From positions 310,001-374,000 of the forward strand of contig NZ_JAPPRJ010000008.1 of NCBI RefSeq assembly GCF_026672545.1: a stretch of 64,000 nucleotides of DNA. Reading direction: 5' to 3'. Positions within the stretch are counted from its first letter, which is position 1. Every line of letters begins with the position of its first letter. The translations under genes and the position numbers were made by a program. The DNA comes from Rhizobium sp. SL86 (lineage in GTDB: Bacteria; Pseudomonadota; Alphaproteobacteria; Rhizobiales; Rhizobiaceae). Below are positions 53,191-61,388 of the stretch, one piece after another. A model generated the notes under the pieces. The model did not search any database. It saw nothing but the letters and a program-made list of their open reading frames with translations, and was not told the DNA's origin.

Positions 53191-53838
53191 ATGGGTCAGC
53201 TCCAAGCCGGTATCATCCCGGTCACGCCATTCCAGCAAAACTGCACCATTCTCTTCGACAGCGAAACGAAGGATGCCGTGGTCGTCGATCCGGGCGGAGA
53301 CGTATCGCGCATCGTCGAGGTGGTTGGCGAGCAGGGGCTCAGCGTCAAGGAGATCTGGATCACGCATGGTCATATCGACCATGCCGGCGGTGCCGACGAG
53401 CTGCGCGAAGCGCTGGGCGTGCCGGTCGTCGGTCCGCATGAGGCCGACAAACCGCTCCTCGACATTCTCGATACCCGCGCCGCAGCCCTTGGCTTCGATA
53501 TCCCCGCCCGCAAGCTGGTGCCGGATCGCTGGCTGAACGAAGGCGACGTCGTTTCTCTAGGGGAGCACACTTTCGAGGTCTTCCATTGCCCGGGCCATGC
53601 GCCCGGCCATGTCATCTTCTTCAACCGCGACATGCGCTTCTGCATCATGGGCGACGTGTTATTCAACGGATCGATCGGTCGTACCGACCTGCCGGGCGGC
53701 AATCATCAGCAGCTTCTGGACAGCATTCGCGACAAGGTTCTGCCGCTCGGCGACGATGTGGGTTTTCTGTGTGGCCATGGGCCAGGCAGCCGGATCGGCG
53801 ACGAACGCCGCAGCAATCCATTCCTGCGCGGGCTCTGA
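53191..53838 (+). CDS. MBL-fold metallohydrolase (glyoxalase II-like)
   Basis: A 215-residue protein of the metallo-beta-lactamase fold. Metal ligands are in THGHIDHAGG (HxHxDH), CPGHAPGH, GDVLF and the final CGHGPGS. The compact length and lack of a C-terminal helical domain distinguish it from true glyoxalase II; it is the small YcbL-like type. The start at 53191 gives MGQLQAGIIPVTPFQQNCTI, the typical N-terminus. It converges with the cold-shock gene, 160 bases away. Confidence 0.93.
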   Translation: MGQLQAGIIPVTPFQQNCTILFDSETKDAVVVDPGGDVSRIVEVVGEQGLSVKEIWITHGHIDHAGGADELREALGVPVVGPHEADKPLLDILDTRAAALGFDIPARKLVPDRWLNEGDVVSLGEHTFEVFHCPGHAPGHVIFFNRDMRFCIMGDVLFNGSIGRTDLPGGNHQQLLDSIRDKVLPLGDDVGFLCGHGPGSRIGDERRSNPFLRGL

Positions 53839-53952
53839 GGCGGCGCCGAGGAGAGTTGAAAAACACTGAGGGGCGGGCTTGAGAGGTTCGCCCCGGAAAC
53901 AGGCAAGCATTCGTCGTGCCGTCGAGCACGACGTTGCATATGCACAAAAAAA

Positions 53953-53970
53953 CCCGGCACGACTGCCGGG
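53953..53970 (-). terminator. Terminator after the cold-shock gene
   Basis: CCCGGCA (53953-53959) pairs with TGCCGGG (53964-53970); on the minus strand the stem is followed by a run of seven T residues, 30 bases after the cold-shock stop. Confidence 0.9.
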
Positions 53971-53999
53971 CTTCAACTCGAAAAGAAAGCCGTAAGGGA

Positions 54000-54215
54000 T
54001 CAGCCAGCAATCTGCAGATTGACTGCCTTCGGGCCCTTGCCGCGACGATCCGGTTCCGTGTCGAAGCTTACTTTCTGGTTTTCTGAGAGACCGGACAGGC
54101 CGGAAGCCTGTACGGCAGAAATGTGGACGAAGATATCGGCTCCGCCATTGTCAGGCTTGATAAAGCCGAAGCCCTTGTCGGTGTTGAAGAATTTTACAGT
54201 GCCAGTCTCGGCCAT
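54000..54215 (-). CDS. CspA-type cold-shock protein
   Basis: A 71-residue cold-shock-domain protein that binds single-stranded nucleic acid. RNP1 (GFGFIKP) and RNP2 (DIFVHISAV) are intact, and the N-terminus GTVKFFNTDKGFGFIKP is canonical. Csp paralogues are numerous in rhizobia, so the specific name is not assigned. The gene has a long leader (separate entry) and its own terminator. Confidence 0.97.
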   Translation of the reverse strand: MAETGTVKFFNTDKGFGFIKPDNGGADIFVHISAVQASGLSGLSENQKVSFDTEPDRRGKGPKAVNLQIAG

Positions 54216-54661
54216 GCATCAGGTCCTTTTTCCTCTGTCCGTGTTCAGCGGCGGACAGCATCACGATGTTGCCCACGAGGGGCAGGCGGCAGGCATTTCG
54301 AAAATTGAGGAAAGGGGCCCGTGTTACCGCGTGGGATGAGAGAAGCCATCATGCCGATATTTCTTCCTTCTTCCCCCGCTCGGAAGTTTTGGCGCTTCCG
54401 AAACGCTTATTATAGCTCTTCCCATGCTCGCAAATTGCCCGAACATCCACAGAGTGCTGTGTTTATCGAAAATTGGCAAGAAAAAGTTTTCTAACCTTGC
54501 GCCGAAGACAGCGAAAAGGTGTAAAGGCCGCCCGCAAAACGGCGGTTTTGGGGAGAAGGCGGCCTTGAGCCCCCTGTCGAAGGGCCGGTTTCTCGACCAC
54601 AGGTTGTTTTGCGTCGTGTCCGGAGCTGCGCTGGAAGGTCCGGTTTTTCATCGGCGGCTAT
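54216..54661. other. Cold-shock promoter and leader, and gap to the EamA gene
   Basis: The interval contains the promoter of the cold-shock gene (TATAAT at 54414-54409 on the minus strand; the -35 box is weak) and its leader of about 190 bases, long enough for cold-dependent refolding. Between 54440 and 54661 is the downstream end of the EamA gene's region, with no supported gene. Confidence 0.55.
54409..54414 (-). promoter_or_regulatory. Consensus -10 box of the cold-shock gene
   Basis: On the minus strand TATAAT occurs at 54414-54409 in GAGCTATAATAAGCG. The corresponding -35 region (about 54432-54437) reads CAATTT and is far from consensus. A start of transcription near 54402 would give a leader of about 187 bases before the cold-shock ATG. 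Confidence 0.55.
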
Positions 54662-55552
54662 CTAATATGCAGAGTTTCGCCGTTTCAGCAGTTCAGGCAC
54701 CAGTTCTACGGTCAGCATGGCAAGCAATATCAGCGCGCAGCCGAGATAACCTGTGGCCGGCAAGGTTTCGCCAAGCAACGCGGCGCCGAAAAAGGCACCG
54801 AACAAGGCTTCCGAGGACAAAAAGATCGCTGCCTGAGGCGCTGTCGTGTAACGTTGGCCGATGACCTGAAGCACGAAGGCAAGTCCGGACGAGACGAGGC
54901 CGACATAGAGAATTTCGGCCGCCGCGTTTTCGACCGCTGCCAGCGAAACGGGTTCCAGAGCAATCCCGAACGCCATGGACAACAGCGCGCAGGTGGCAAA
55001 TTGCGTCGCCGACAGCGCAAGCGGGCGGGAAGAGCGGGCAACGAAACGTCCGGCCAGCACGATCTGCAGCGCCCAGAAGACGGCACAGGTGACGCTCCAC
55101 AGGTCTCCCGTCGACATGGCGGTGAAGGTACCGCCGCTCAGCAGGAATATGCCGCAGAGTGCAATCAGCGCTACCGGCCAGATGATCCAGTGCGGTGCCT
55201 GGCGGAACAGGAGGACGGAGATGACCGGCACGAAGACCACGTAGAGGCCGGTCAGAAAGGCGGAGTTCGTCACCGTCGTCGTGGTCAGGCCGATCTGCTG
55301 GGTGATAGCGCCACCGAACAGCGCCGTGCCCACGAGGATGAAGGAGAGGAGATCCCCTTTGCCCGGCGCGGCGCCGAGGCGCTTCTGCTCGAGGAGGGCG
55401 AAGGGAAGAACGGCGATGGCGGCAATGGCAAAACGCAGGCCGACGAACCAGAAGGGGCCGATCGCATCCATGGCGGTCGCCTGTGCGACGAAACCGCCAC
55501 CCCAGATGGCGGCGGCCAGCAGTAGAACAAGGTTCGCCTGGAGGCGGGTCAT
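54662..55552 (-). CDS. EamA/DMT-superfamily transporter
   Basis: A 296-residue protein with ten predicted membrane helices in two EamA repeats: LQANLVLLLAAAIWGGGFVA starts the first and ATSTGDLWSVTCAVFWALQI-like sequence the second. Proteins of this type export metabolites such as amino acids or take up others; the substrate cannot be inferred. It is a single gene transcribed towards the cold-shock locus. Confidence 0.9.
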   Translation of the reverse strand: MTRLQANLVLLLAAAIWGGGFVAQATAMDAIGPFWFVGLRFAIAAIAVLPFALLEQKRLGAAPGKGDLLSFILVGTALFGGAITQQIGLTTTTVTNSAFLTGLYVVFVPVISVLLFRQAPHWIIWPVALIALCGIFLLSGGTFTAMSTGDLWSVTCAVFWALQIVLAGRFVARSSRPLALSATQFATCALLSMAFGIALEPVSLAAVENAAAEILYVGLVSSGLAFVLQVIGQRYTTAPQAAIFLSSEALFGAFFGAALLGETLPATGYLGCALILLAMLTVELVPELLKRRNSAY

Positions 55553-55676
55553 GTGGTCGATCCTGGCGTGAAGGAGCCTGACGGGGAAGGGCGGTCAAAC
55601 GGCAAGTGCCGCCCCTCTACCAGCAGACCGGCACCGTCGCAAGACGAAGAGGCCGGCCCACCTGTCGCGGTCCTGC

Positions 55677-56012
55677 TCAGGAGCGGCTGATGCGTCCGCC
55701 ATGGCTGCGGGCACGGTCTTCGCCAGACAGGGCCTGGCGAAAGCTGCGGCGCCACAGTCCGGCCGCGGCAATCGAGAAGGTCAGGATCAGCCCGGCGTAG
55801 AGGAGACGCTGATCCGGGGTCGGTGTGCGATCAAGCAGCAGCTGCGGGCTCACGATCTCGGACCAGTTGCGGATTTCGGCAGCGCCTGCGGTATCGACGA
55901 GAACGAGCATCATGACGGCACAGGCCGCAAGGGCCGTGATGGCAACCCACAGGCTGATGCCCTTGCGCCGCAGACGGATCCGCGTGGTGGCCTCTTCGTC
56001 ATCCAGGAACAT
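55677..56012 (-). CDS. Small two-span membrane protein
   Basis: A 111-residue protein with a charged N-terminus (MFLDDEEATTRIRLRRKGIS), a helix (LWVAITALAACAVMMLVLVD), a loop and a second helix (LLYAGLILTFSIAAAGLWRR). The C-terminus is basic. The start at 56012 has GAGGAAA upstream. No family recognised; it lies upstream of and divergent from aspartate aminotransferase. Confidence 0.65.
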   Translation of the reverse strand: MFLDDEEATTRIRLRRKGISLWVAITALAACAVMMLVLVDTAGAAEIRNWSEIVSPQLLLDRTPTPDQRLLYAGLILTFSIAAAGLWRRSFRQALSGEDRARSHGGRISRS

Positions 56013-56326
56013 GGTCGTTTCCTCTTTCGCTGCTCTTGCCGTGCTGCAGAGAAAAGCCCCGGAAAGCGACGCCACAAGGACCGATTTAAGGCAGTCACCG
56101 GCATTTATTGAGGCGAAAACAAGGCGCTATTAACAGTGGTTAATTTGTCACGTCATGCTGTTGTCACATCAGCTCTTCCTCATCTTTGCGGGGAATGCCG
56201 AATGCTCTCATATGCGGTGCCGGAATCTGGTCTGTTGGCCTTGAATTTGCGGGTTTCTTTCGACATAGAAGGCGACGGCAGAACCAGACTGGTCTGCCGT
56301 TTCAACAGCTTCAGGATCCCACCATC
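56013..56326. other. Divergent promoter region, small membrane protein and aatA
   Basis: Within these 314 bases TTAAC (56130-56134) and GTTAA (56139-56143) form a perfect short inverted repeat, closely followed by a direct repeat, TTGTCACGTCA (56145-56155) and TTGTCACATCA (56161-56171), with a 16-base period. The combination suggests operator sites for one or both divergent genes. No coding frame is supported. Confidence 0.45.
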
Positions 56327-57529
56327 ATGGCCTTTCTTGCCGATGCACTTTCCCGCGTAAAGCCGTCCGCCACCATCGCCGTCTCGCAGAAAGCCCGTGA
56401 GCTGAAAGCGAAAGGCCGCGACGTGATTGGCCTCGGCGCCGGTGAGCCGGATTTCGATACGCCGGACAATGTGAAACAGGCGGCCATCGATGCGATCAAT
56501 CGCGGCGAGACGAAATACACGCCGGTCTCCGGCATTCCGCAGCTGCGCGAGGCGATTGCCGCCAAGTTCAAGCGCGAGAACGGTCTCGACTACACGCCTG
56601 CCCAGACGATTGTCGGCACCGGCGGCAAGCAGATCCTGTTCAACGCCTTCATGGCAACGCTGAACGCCGGCGACGAAGTGATCATTCCGGCCCCTTACTG
56701 GGTGTCCTATCCGGAAATGGTATCGCTGTGCGGCGGCACACCGGTTTTCGTCGCGACCACGCAGGAGAACAACTTCAAGCTCCAGCCGGCCGATCTCGAA
56801 AAGGCGATCACGCCGAAGACGAAGTGGTTCGTGTTCAACTCGCCCTCCAACCCGTCGGGTGCGGCCTACAGCCATGACGAGTTGAAGGCGCTGACGGATG
56901 TGCTGGTCAAGTATCCGCATGTCTGGGTGCTGACGGACGATATGTACGAGCACCTGACCTTCGGTGATTTCAAGTTCGCAACGCCGGTTGAAGTCGAGCC
57001 GAAGCTCTACGACCGCACGCTGACCATGAACGGCGTGTCGAAGGCCTATGCGATGACCGGCTGGCGTATCGGCTACGCGGCAGGTCCCCTGGAACTGATC
57101 AAGGCCATGGATATGATCCAGGGCCAGCAGACCTCCGGCGCCTCCTCGATCGCCCAGTGGGCGGCTGTCGAAGCGCTGAACGGCCCGCAGGATTTCGTCG
57201 CGCAGAACAAGAAGATCTTCGAAGGCCGCCGCGATCTCGTGGTCTCCATGCTGAACCAGGCCAAGGGCATTTCCTGCCCGAACCCGGAAGGCGCCTTCTA
57301 CGTCTACCCGTCCTGCAAAGGGCTGATCGGCAAGACCGCACCGTCGGGCAAGGTCATCGAAACCGATGAGGATTTCGTCACCGAGCTTCTGGAGACGGAA
57401 GGTGTGGCCGTGGTGCATGGCTCGGCCTTCGGCCTCGGCCCGAACTTCCGCATCTCCTACGCGACATCGGAAGACCAGCTGGAAGAGGCCTGCCGCCGCA
57501 TCCAGCGCTTCTGCAACGCCTGCCAGTAA
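56327..57529 (+). CDS. aatA: Aspartate aminotransferase
   Basis: A 400-residue PLP-dependent class I aminotransferase. The Schiff-base lysine is in NGVSKAYAMTGWRIGYAAGP, other PLP contacts are in GTGGKQILFNAFMATLNAGD and FNSPSNPSGAAYSHDELKAL. N-terminus MAFLADALSRVKPSATIAVS is typical of the rhizobial enzyme. It interconverts aspartate and oxaloacetate with glutamate/2-oxoglutarate; closely related enzymes also use prephenate (arogenate synthesis). AGGATCCC precedes the ATG at nine bases. Confidence 0.95.
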   Translation: MAFLADALSRVKPSATIAVSQKARELKAKGRDVIGLGAGEPDFDTPDNVKQAAIDAINRGETKYTPVSGIPQLREAIAAKFKRENGLDYTPAQTIVGTGGKQILFNAFMATLNAGDEVIIPAPYWVSYPEMVSLCGGTPVFVATTQENNFKLQPADLEKAITPKTKWFVFNSPSNPSGAAYSHDELKALTDVLVKYPHVWVLTDDMYEHLTFGDFKFATPVEVEPKLYDRTLTMNGVSKAYAMTGWRIGYAAGPLELIKAMDMIQGQQTSGASSIAQWAAVEALNGPQDFVAQNKKIFEGRRDLVVSMLNQAKGISCPNPEGAFYVYPSCKGLIGKTAPSGKVIETDEDFVTELLETEGVAVVHGSAFGLGPNFRISYATSEDQLEEACRRIQRFCNACQ

Positions 57530-57551
57530 GCAGATCGGTCTGTTCTGTGTG

Positions 57552-57582
57552 AAGGGGCTCGCCAGCGATGGCGGGCCCTTTT
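57552..57582 (+). terminator. Terminator after aatA
   Basis: AAGGGGCTCGCC (57552-57563) pairs with GGCGGGCCCTTTT (57570-57582) with wobble pairs, ending in a short T-run. Confidence 0.7.
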
Positions 57583-57601
57583 GCCGTCCTGCCGGCCATT
57601 G

Positions 57602-57630
57602 TTGACGGTCTCACGGCGCGGGCGTAGACT
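57602..57630 (+). promoter_or_regulatory. Promoter of the VapBC-type pair
   Basis: TTGACG (57602-57607) and TAGACT (57625-57630) are separated by 17 bases. The antitoxin ATG at 57638 is only seven bases past the -10 box, so the transcript would be leaderless or nearly so. Confidence 0.55.
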
Positions 57631-57637
57631 TTCATCC

Positions 57638-57910
57638 ATGAAAACCGTGTCCATCGCCGAAGCTCAGGATCGTTTTGACGAACTCGCGCAGGATGTCGAG
57701 AGGGGCGAGACCGTGACCGTGACGCGTGACGGAAAACCGGTGTTCGACATCGTGCCGCGCGAAGGTGTGACGCAGAAGAGGGGCGGGATTGACCTGGATG
57801 CTCTTCATGCGCATTTGCGGGCACTCGGTGTCAAAGACCCGGTCCCCTATATCGCGGACGATTTTGATGATCCTCTGCCTGAGGATTTTCTGCTGCGACC
57901 TTTGCCTTGA
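57638..57910 (+). CDS. Phd/YefM-type antitoxin
   Basis: A 90-residue protein with the Phd/YefM start MKTVSIAEAQDRFDELAQDV and GETVTVTRDGKPVFDIVPRE, the DNA-binding half. The C-terminal half (VKDPVPYIADDFDDPLPEDF) is acidic and probably wraps the toxin. It overlaps the PIN gene by four bases. No ribosome binding site is visible before the ATG, consistent with a leaderless message. Confidence 0.9.
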   Translation: MKTVSIAEAQDRFDELAQDVERGETVTVTRDGKPVFDIVPREGVTQKRGGIDLDALHAHLRALGVKDPVPYIADDFDDPLPEDFLLRPLP

Positions 57911-58299
57911 GCAGCCGATATCTTCTCGATACCCACATCATCCTCGCCATCTTGCGAGCTGACGTTTATGAACGCTTTCCGTGGCTCGCGAGGCTGGTAT
58001 CTGCTCCTGATTTTGTGGGCGTCGTCAGCGTTGCCAGCCTTTGGGAAATCGCGATCAAGACCCGCCTGGGAAAGCTTGATCCGGGAATTGCGCTTGAGCG
58101 CATGAGGTCCAGTCTTCAGGATGCGGGCCTGACAATCTTGCGCATCGACATCGAACACGTCCTGACCGCCGCCGAGCCTGAGCCGCCGACGCGCGATCCT
58201 TTCGACCGGCTGTTGCTTGCGCAGTGCCAGGTGGAGGGATTGCAGCTCGTCACGATCGACCGGGCATTGGTCGGCCATCCCCTGGCGTTCCGGTTCTGA
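57907..58299 (+). CDS. PIN-domain toxin (VapC-type)
   Basis: A 130-residue PIN-domain RNase. The acidic quartet is present: LLDTHIILAI (Asp8), SVASLWEIAIK (Glu), RDPFDRLLLAQ (Asp) and LVTIDRAL (Asp). The start is TTG at 57907, overlapping the antitoxin stop (TTGA), which suits translational coupling. VapC toxins cleave tRNA or rRNA at specific sites; the target here is unknown. Confidence 0.9.
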   Translation: MSSRYLLDTHIILAILRADVYERFPWLARLVSAPDFVGVVSVASLWEIAIKTRLGKLDPGIALERMRSSLQDAGLTILRIDIEHVLTAAEPEPPTRDPFDRLLLAQCQVEGLQLVTIDRALVGHPLAFRF

Positions 58300-58330
58300 C
58301 CCGTCGTGGGGCCAGAACCGGAGCTTTCGA

Positions 58331-59554
58331 TCATGCCTTGGTCAGCTTGACGATGGTCGAGCCTCCGCCGCCGCGCTGTTCGGTGACGGCGTAGACGGCG
58401 CCGTCCGGTCCGACCTTCACGTCACGGATGCGGGCGTCGAGCGGTAGGCGTTCCTCGAATTTCACGCGGTCGCCCTCCATGTGCAGGACAACGATGCCCT
58501 GGCTGACCAGTCCGCCGACGAGGAAGGCGCCCTTCCATTCCGGAATGGCGTTGCCATCGTAATAGGCCATGCCGGAAGGGGCGATGACCGGATCCCAGTA
58601 ATAGACCGGTTGTTCGGTATTGGACATGCGGGTGATGCCCTGGCCGACCGGGGCGCCGCTGTATTCGACGCCGTAGGTCACCTCCGGCCAGCCATAATTC
58701 TTGCCAGCCTCCGGCAGGTTCAATTCATCACCGCCGCGCGGGCCGTGTTCCACTGTCCACAGCCGCCCCTCGCCATCGATGGTCGCGGATTGCAGGTTGC
58801 GGTGGCCAAGCGACCAGATCTCCGGCTGCGCATTGTTCTGGCCAATGAAGGGATTGCCCTTGAAGGGTTCGCCCTGTTGCGTGATCCGGAAGATCTTGCC
58901 GAGGCCACTGTCGAGATCCTGCGCCTGGACACGCGGTTCGCGGTCGGACCGTTCTCCGACCGTCACATAGAGTTCACCCTGTGGCCCGAAGGCGAGGCGA
59001 GAGCCGAAATGTTTATTGCCGTCATAACTCGGCATCTGGCGGAAGATCACCTCGACATTCTCCAGCCGTCCGCCGCCATTGTCATCGGGCACCAGCCGCG
59101 CGGAGGCGACAGAGGTGCCATTGCCGTCTTCGCGTTCTTCCGAGAAGGAGAAGAAGATCCGGCCGGAACTCCGGTAATCCGGCGCAAGCGCCACGTCGAG
59201 CAGGCCGCCCTGGCCGCTCGCCAGCACCTTCGGCACGCCGCCAATGGCGGGGCCCGCCTTGCCATCCTTGGAGATGATGTGCATCGCGCCCTGCTTGGCG
59301 GTCACCAGCATGCGACCGTCGGGGAGGAACTCCATGGCCCAGAGATGCGGTAATCCCTTTGCCACCGTCTCGCGTTTGATCTCAGGCATCTTTGCAGGCT
59401 GCGGTGCGCGCGTCTGGTTTTCGAAGGCCGGTTCCTGGTTCGGTGCGTTCGGCGGACCGCGCTCGGCCGGCTGGCCGGCTTGCTGCGCCAGTGCCGGCAG
59501 GGCAAGGGCTGCGGAAAGCATGGTGCTGGCAAGGATGATGGGCAGGCGTTTCAT
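58331..59554 (-). CDS. PQQ-dependent soluble sugar dehydrogenase (YliI/Asd type)
   Basis: A 407-residue exported protein: a signal peptide (MKRLPIILASTMLSAALALP, cleaved near LAQQAG) followed by a Q/P/A-rich linker and the beta-propeller of soluble aldose sugar dehydrogenases. Typical segments are LWAMEFLPDGRMLVTAKQGA, VTVGERSDREPRVQAQDLDS, IWSLGHRNLQSATIDGEGRL and EHGPRGGDELNLPEAGKNYG (cofactor-binding region). It oxidises sugars in the periplasm with PQQ as cofactor; PQQ genes are not in the window. Stop lies 31 bases from the VapC stop. Confidence 0.92.
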   Translation of the reverse strand: MKRLPIILASTMLSAALALPALAQQAGQPAERGPPNAPNQEPAFENQTRAPQPAKMPEIKRETVAKGLPHLWAMEFLPDGRMLVTAKQGAMHIISKDGKAGPAIGGVPKVLASGQGGLLDVALAPDYRSSGRIFFSFSEEREDGNGTSVASARLVPDDNGGGRLENVEVIFRQMPSYDGNKHFGSRLAFGPQGELYVTVGERSDREPRVQAQDLDSGLGKIFRITQQGEPFKGNPFIGQNNAQPEIWSLGHRNLQSATIDGEGRLWTVEHGPRGGDELNLPEAGKNYGWPEVTYGVEYSGAPVGQGITRMSNTEQPVYYWDPVIAPSGMAYYDGNAIPEWKGAFLVGGLVSQGIVVLHMEGDRVKFEERLPLDARIRDVKVGPDGAVYAVTEQRGGGGSTIVKLTKA

Positions 59555-59768
59555 GATCTTCTCCCGAAATCTATGTGACGCTCATCAGGGTATCGCGTCG
59601 AGTCCGGCCGCCTCCGGCGACCCTCCACCCATGCATGTAGGGCGAGATGCTGACGCTTGCCGCAGGTTCGCCGGTTCAAGTTTGCTTTATCGACAGTTGA
59701 TGTCGTTTGTCATGTGCCTGTCAACGTGAGTCCGCCCATGCTGCCAAGTCTTTGGGTTCGCTGAATTT

Positions 59769-60899
59769 TTATAGACCGAGTAGGGTCAGAACGATGAAGG
59801 TGGCAAAGAGCACAAAATGTGTCATGCCCTCGATCGCATTGGTCTCTCCGTCGTTGAGATTGATCGCTGCGGCAATCAGTGTGATCGTCACCATCACCGT
59901 CTGGACCGGCGTCATCGCCATGATGAAGGGCTGGCCGGTATAAAGCGCGATCGCCTCCATGACCGGCACGGTCAGGATGACGGTCGAGAGCGAGGCGCCC
60001 ATGGCGATGTTGACGACTGCCTGCATGCGGTTGCGTAGCGCTGCCCGGAGCGCCGTCAGGATTTCGGGGGCTGCGGAAATCGCCGCGACGATGACCGCCA
60101 TCAGGGCCGGCGGCGCGCCGGTCCCCACCAGCCCCTGACCCATGAAGGCCGACATGAATTCCGCCAACAGGCCGATCAGCACCACGCCGATGAGGATGAT
60201 CGTAATCGAACCCGCCGTCGAACCATGCTCCGGTTCGGGTACTGCGGTGCCGTTTGCTGCAGGCGCCTTCTGTTTCGGGTAGCTGTAGGAGAAAAAATAG
60301 CTGTGTGCGCCCACCTGCATGCGCAGGAACAGACCGTAGAGCGCGATCATCGCGACGATGGTGAAGGCGGAATAATAATGCCAGCGATCCTTCGGCACGA
60401 ATTCCGGCACCACCATGGATATGCCCATGGCGGTCAGGATCATCACGCCGTAGGTCTTGCCGGAATTGTCGTTGTAGGGCTGCTCGCCGTGGCGCAGGCC
60501 GCCCAGCAGGGCAGCAAGACCCAGGATGCCGTTGATGTCGAGCATCACGGCCGCATAGATCGTGTCGCGCACCAGCGTCGGGGAACTGCTGTTGTTCATC
60601 AGGATGGCAAGGATCAGCACCTCGACGGCCACCGCCGAGAGTGTCAGGATCATCGTGCCATACGGATCGCCCACCTTGTGGGCGAGAATTTCTGCGTGAT
60701 GCGCGACGCGGGTCGAGGTCAGCACGATGACACCGATCAGTGCTGCGGCTGCCGCAAGTGCTGCGATCTGGCCAGCGGCCAGAACATGATGTTCGGTGAA
60801 GAATGCAACGATGGCTGTGAGCACAGCCACCAGAAGAAACTTTTCTCGTCCGATGACTGATGGCATGCTTGAACCCGTGCGCTGGTGAGAAGACGCCAT
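59769..60899 (-). CDS. chaA: Ca2+/H+ (Na+/H+) antiporter, ChaA type
   Basis: A 376-residue membrane protein with eleven or so helices and two repeats carrying acidic motifs (LTLSAVAVEVLILAILMNNS and AAISAAPEILTALRAALRNR). The C-terminal repeat ends TLIAAAINLNDGETNAIEGM. Family members exchange Ca2+, Na+ or K+ for protons. No ribosome binding site is clear at 60899, and a second ATG at 60866 (MPSVIGREKF) could be the true start. It is transcribed towards the sugar dehydrogenase gene. Confidence 0.9.
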   Translation of the reverse strand: MASSHQRTGSSMPSVIGREKFLLVAVLTAIVAFFTEHHVLAAGQIAALAAAAALIGVIVLTSTRVAHHAEILAHKVGDPYGTMILTLSAVAVEVLILAILMNNSSSPTLVRDTIYAAVMLDINGILGLAALLGGLRHGEQPYNDNSGKTYGVMILTAMGISMVVPEFVPKDRWHYYSAFTIVAMIALYGLFLRMQVGAHSYFFSYSYPKQKAPAANGTAVPEPEHGSTAGSITIILIGVVLIGLLAEFMSAFMGQGLVGTGAPPALMAVIVAAISAAPEILTALRAALRNRMQAVVNIAMGASLSTVILTVPVMEAIALYTGQPFIMAMTPVQTVMVTITLIAAAINLNDGETNAIEGMTHFVLFATFIVLTLLGL

Positions 60900-61083
60900 T
60901 TATGGCGGCACGGCACTCTATCAAGTTCCAGCGTGGCCGCCGTGGTGCATTGGCGTTCCTTCGTGCAGTCCTATGCGCTTTTCTGCCGCATCATCGGCGG
61001 AACCGAATGTCGGCTTTGCGAATTGCGTCAGCGGACGGGCGGAGAAGCCCCAGCTTGAGCCAACAAAAACACAGGAGGAACTG

Positions 61084-61341
61084 ATGACCAAGGTGACGTA
61101 CAAAGTCGTGCAGCATGATGGCGGCTGGGCGTACCGGGTGGATGACGTCTTTTCGGAGACCTTTCCCACCCATGATGCGGCACTGGCGGCTGCCCGGATC
61201 GCGGCGGCCGAACAGCAGGTCGGCGGCGAGCCGGAAGAGATCAGCTGGCAGGATTCGGCCGGCAATTGGCATATCGAACACAGCGATGGCGGCGACCGGC
61301 CTGAGGCCGAAGTGGTGGACGAGGCCACGCCCACTCGCTGA
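61084..61341 (+). CDS. DUF2188 domain small protein
   Basis: An 85-residue protein with the DUF2188 core VTYKVVQHDGGWAYRVDDVF, TFPTHDAALAAARIAAAEQQ and the acidic end. The start at 61084 has AGGAGGAACTG. Its function is unknown; DUF2188 proteins are small, soluble and often stress-related in rhizobia. It is a single gene between chaA and the sterol-desaturase gene. Confidence 0.88.
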   Translation: MTKVTYKVVQHDGGWAYRVDDVFSETFPTHDAALAAARIAAAEQQVGGEPEEISWQDSAGNWHIEHSDGGDRPEAEVVDEATPTR

Positions 61342-61388
61342 CAATCGGTTCTAAACCGGGCGTACGCCTTGCGGGGCGCTGTTTCCGA

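Noticed and set aside
54424..54864. 146-codon plus-strand frame before the EamA gene
   Set aside because: Overlaps the end of the EamA gene on the other strand and lacks translation signals; composition unlike proteins.
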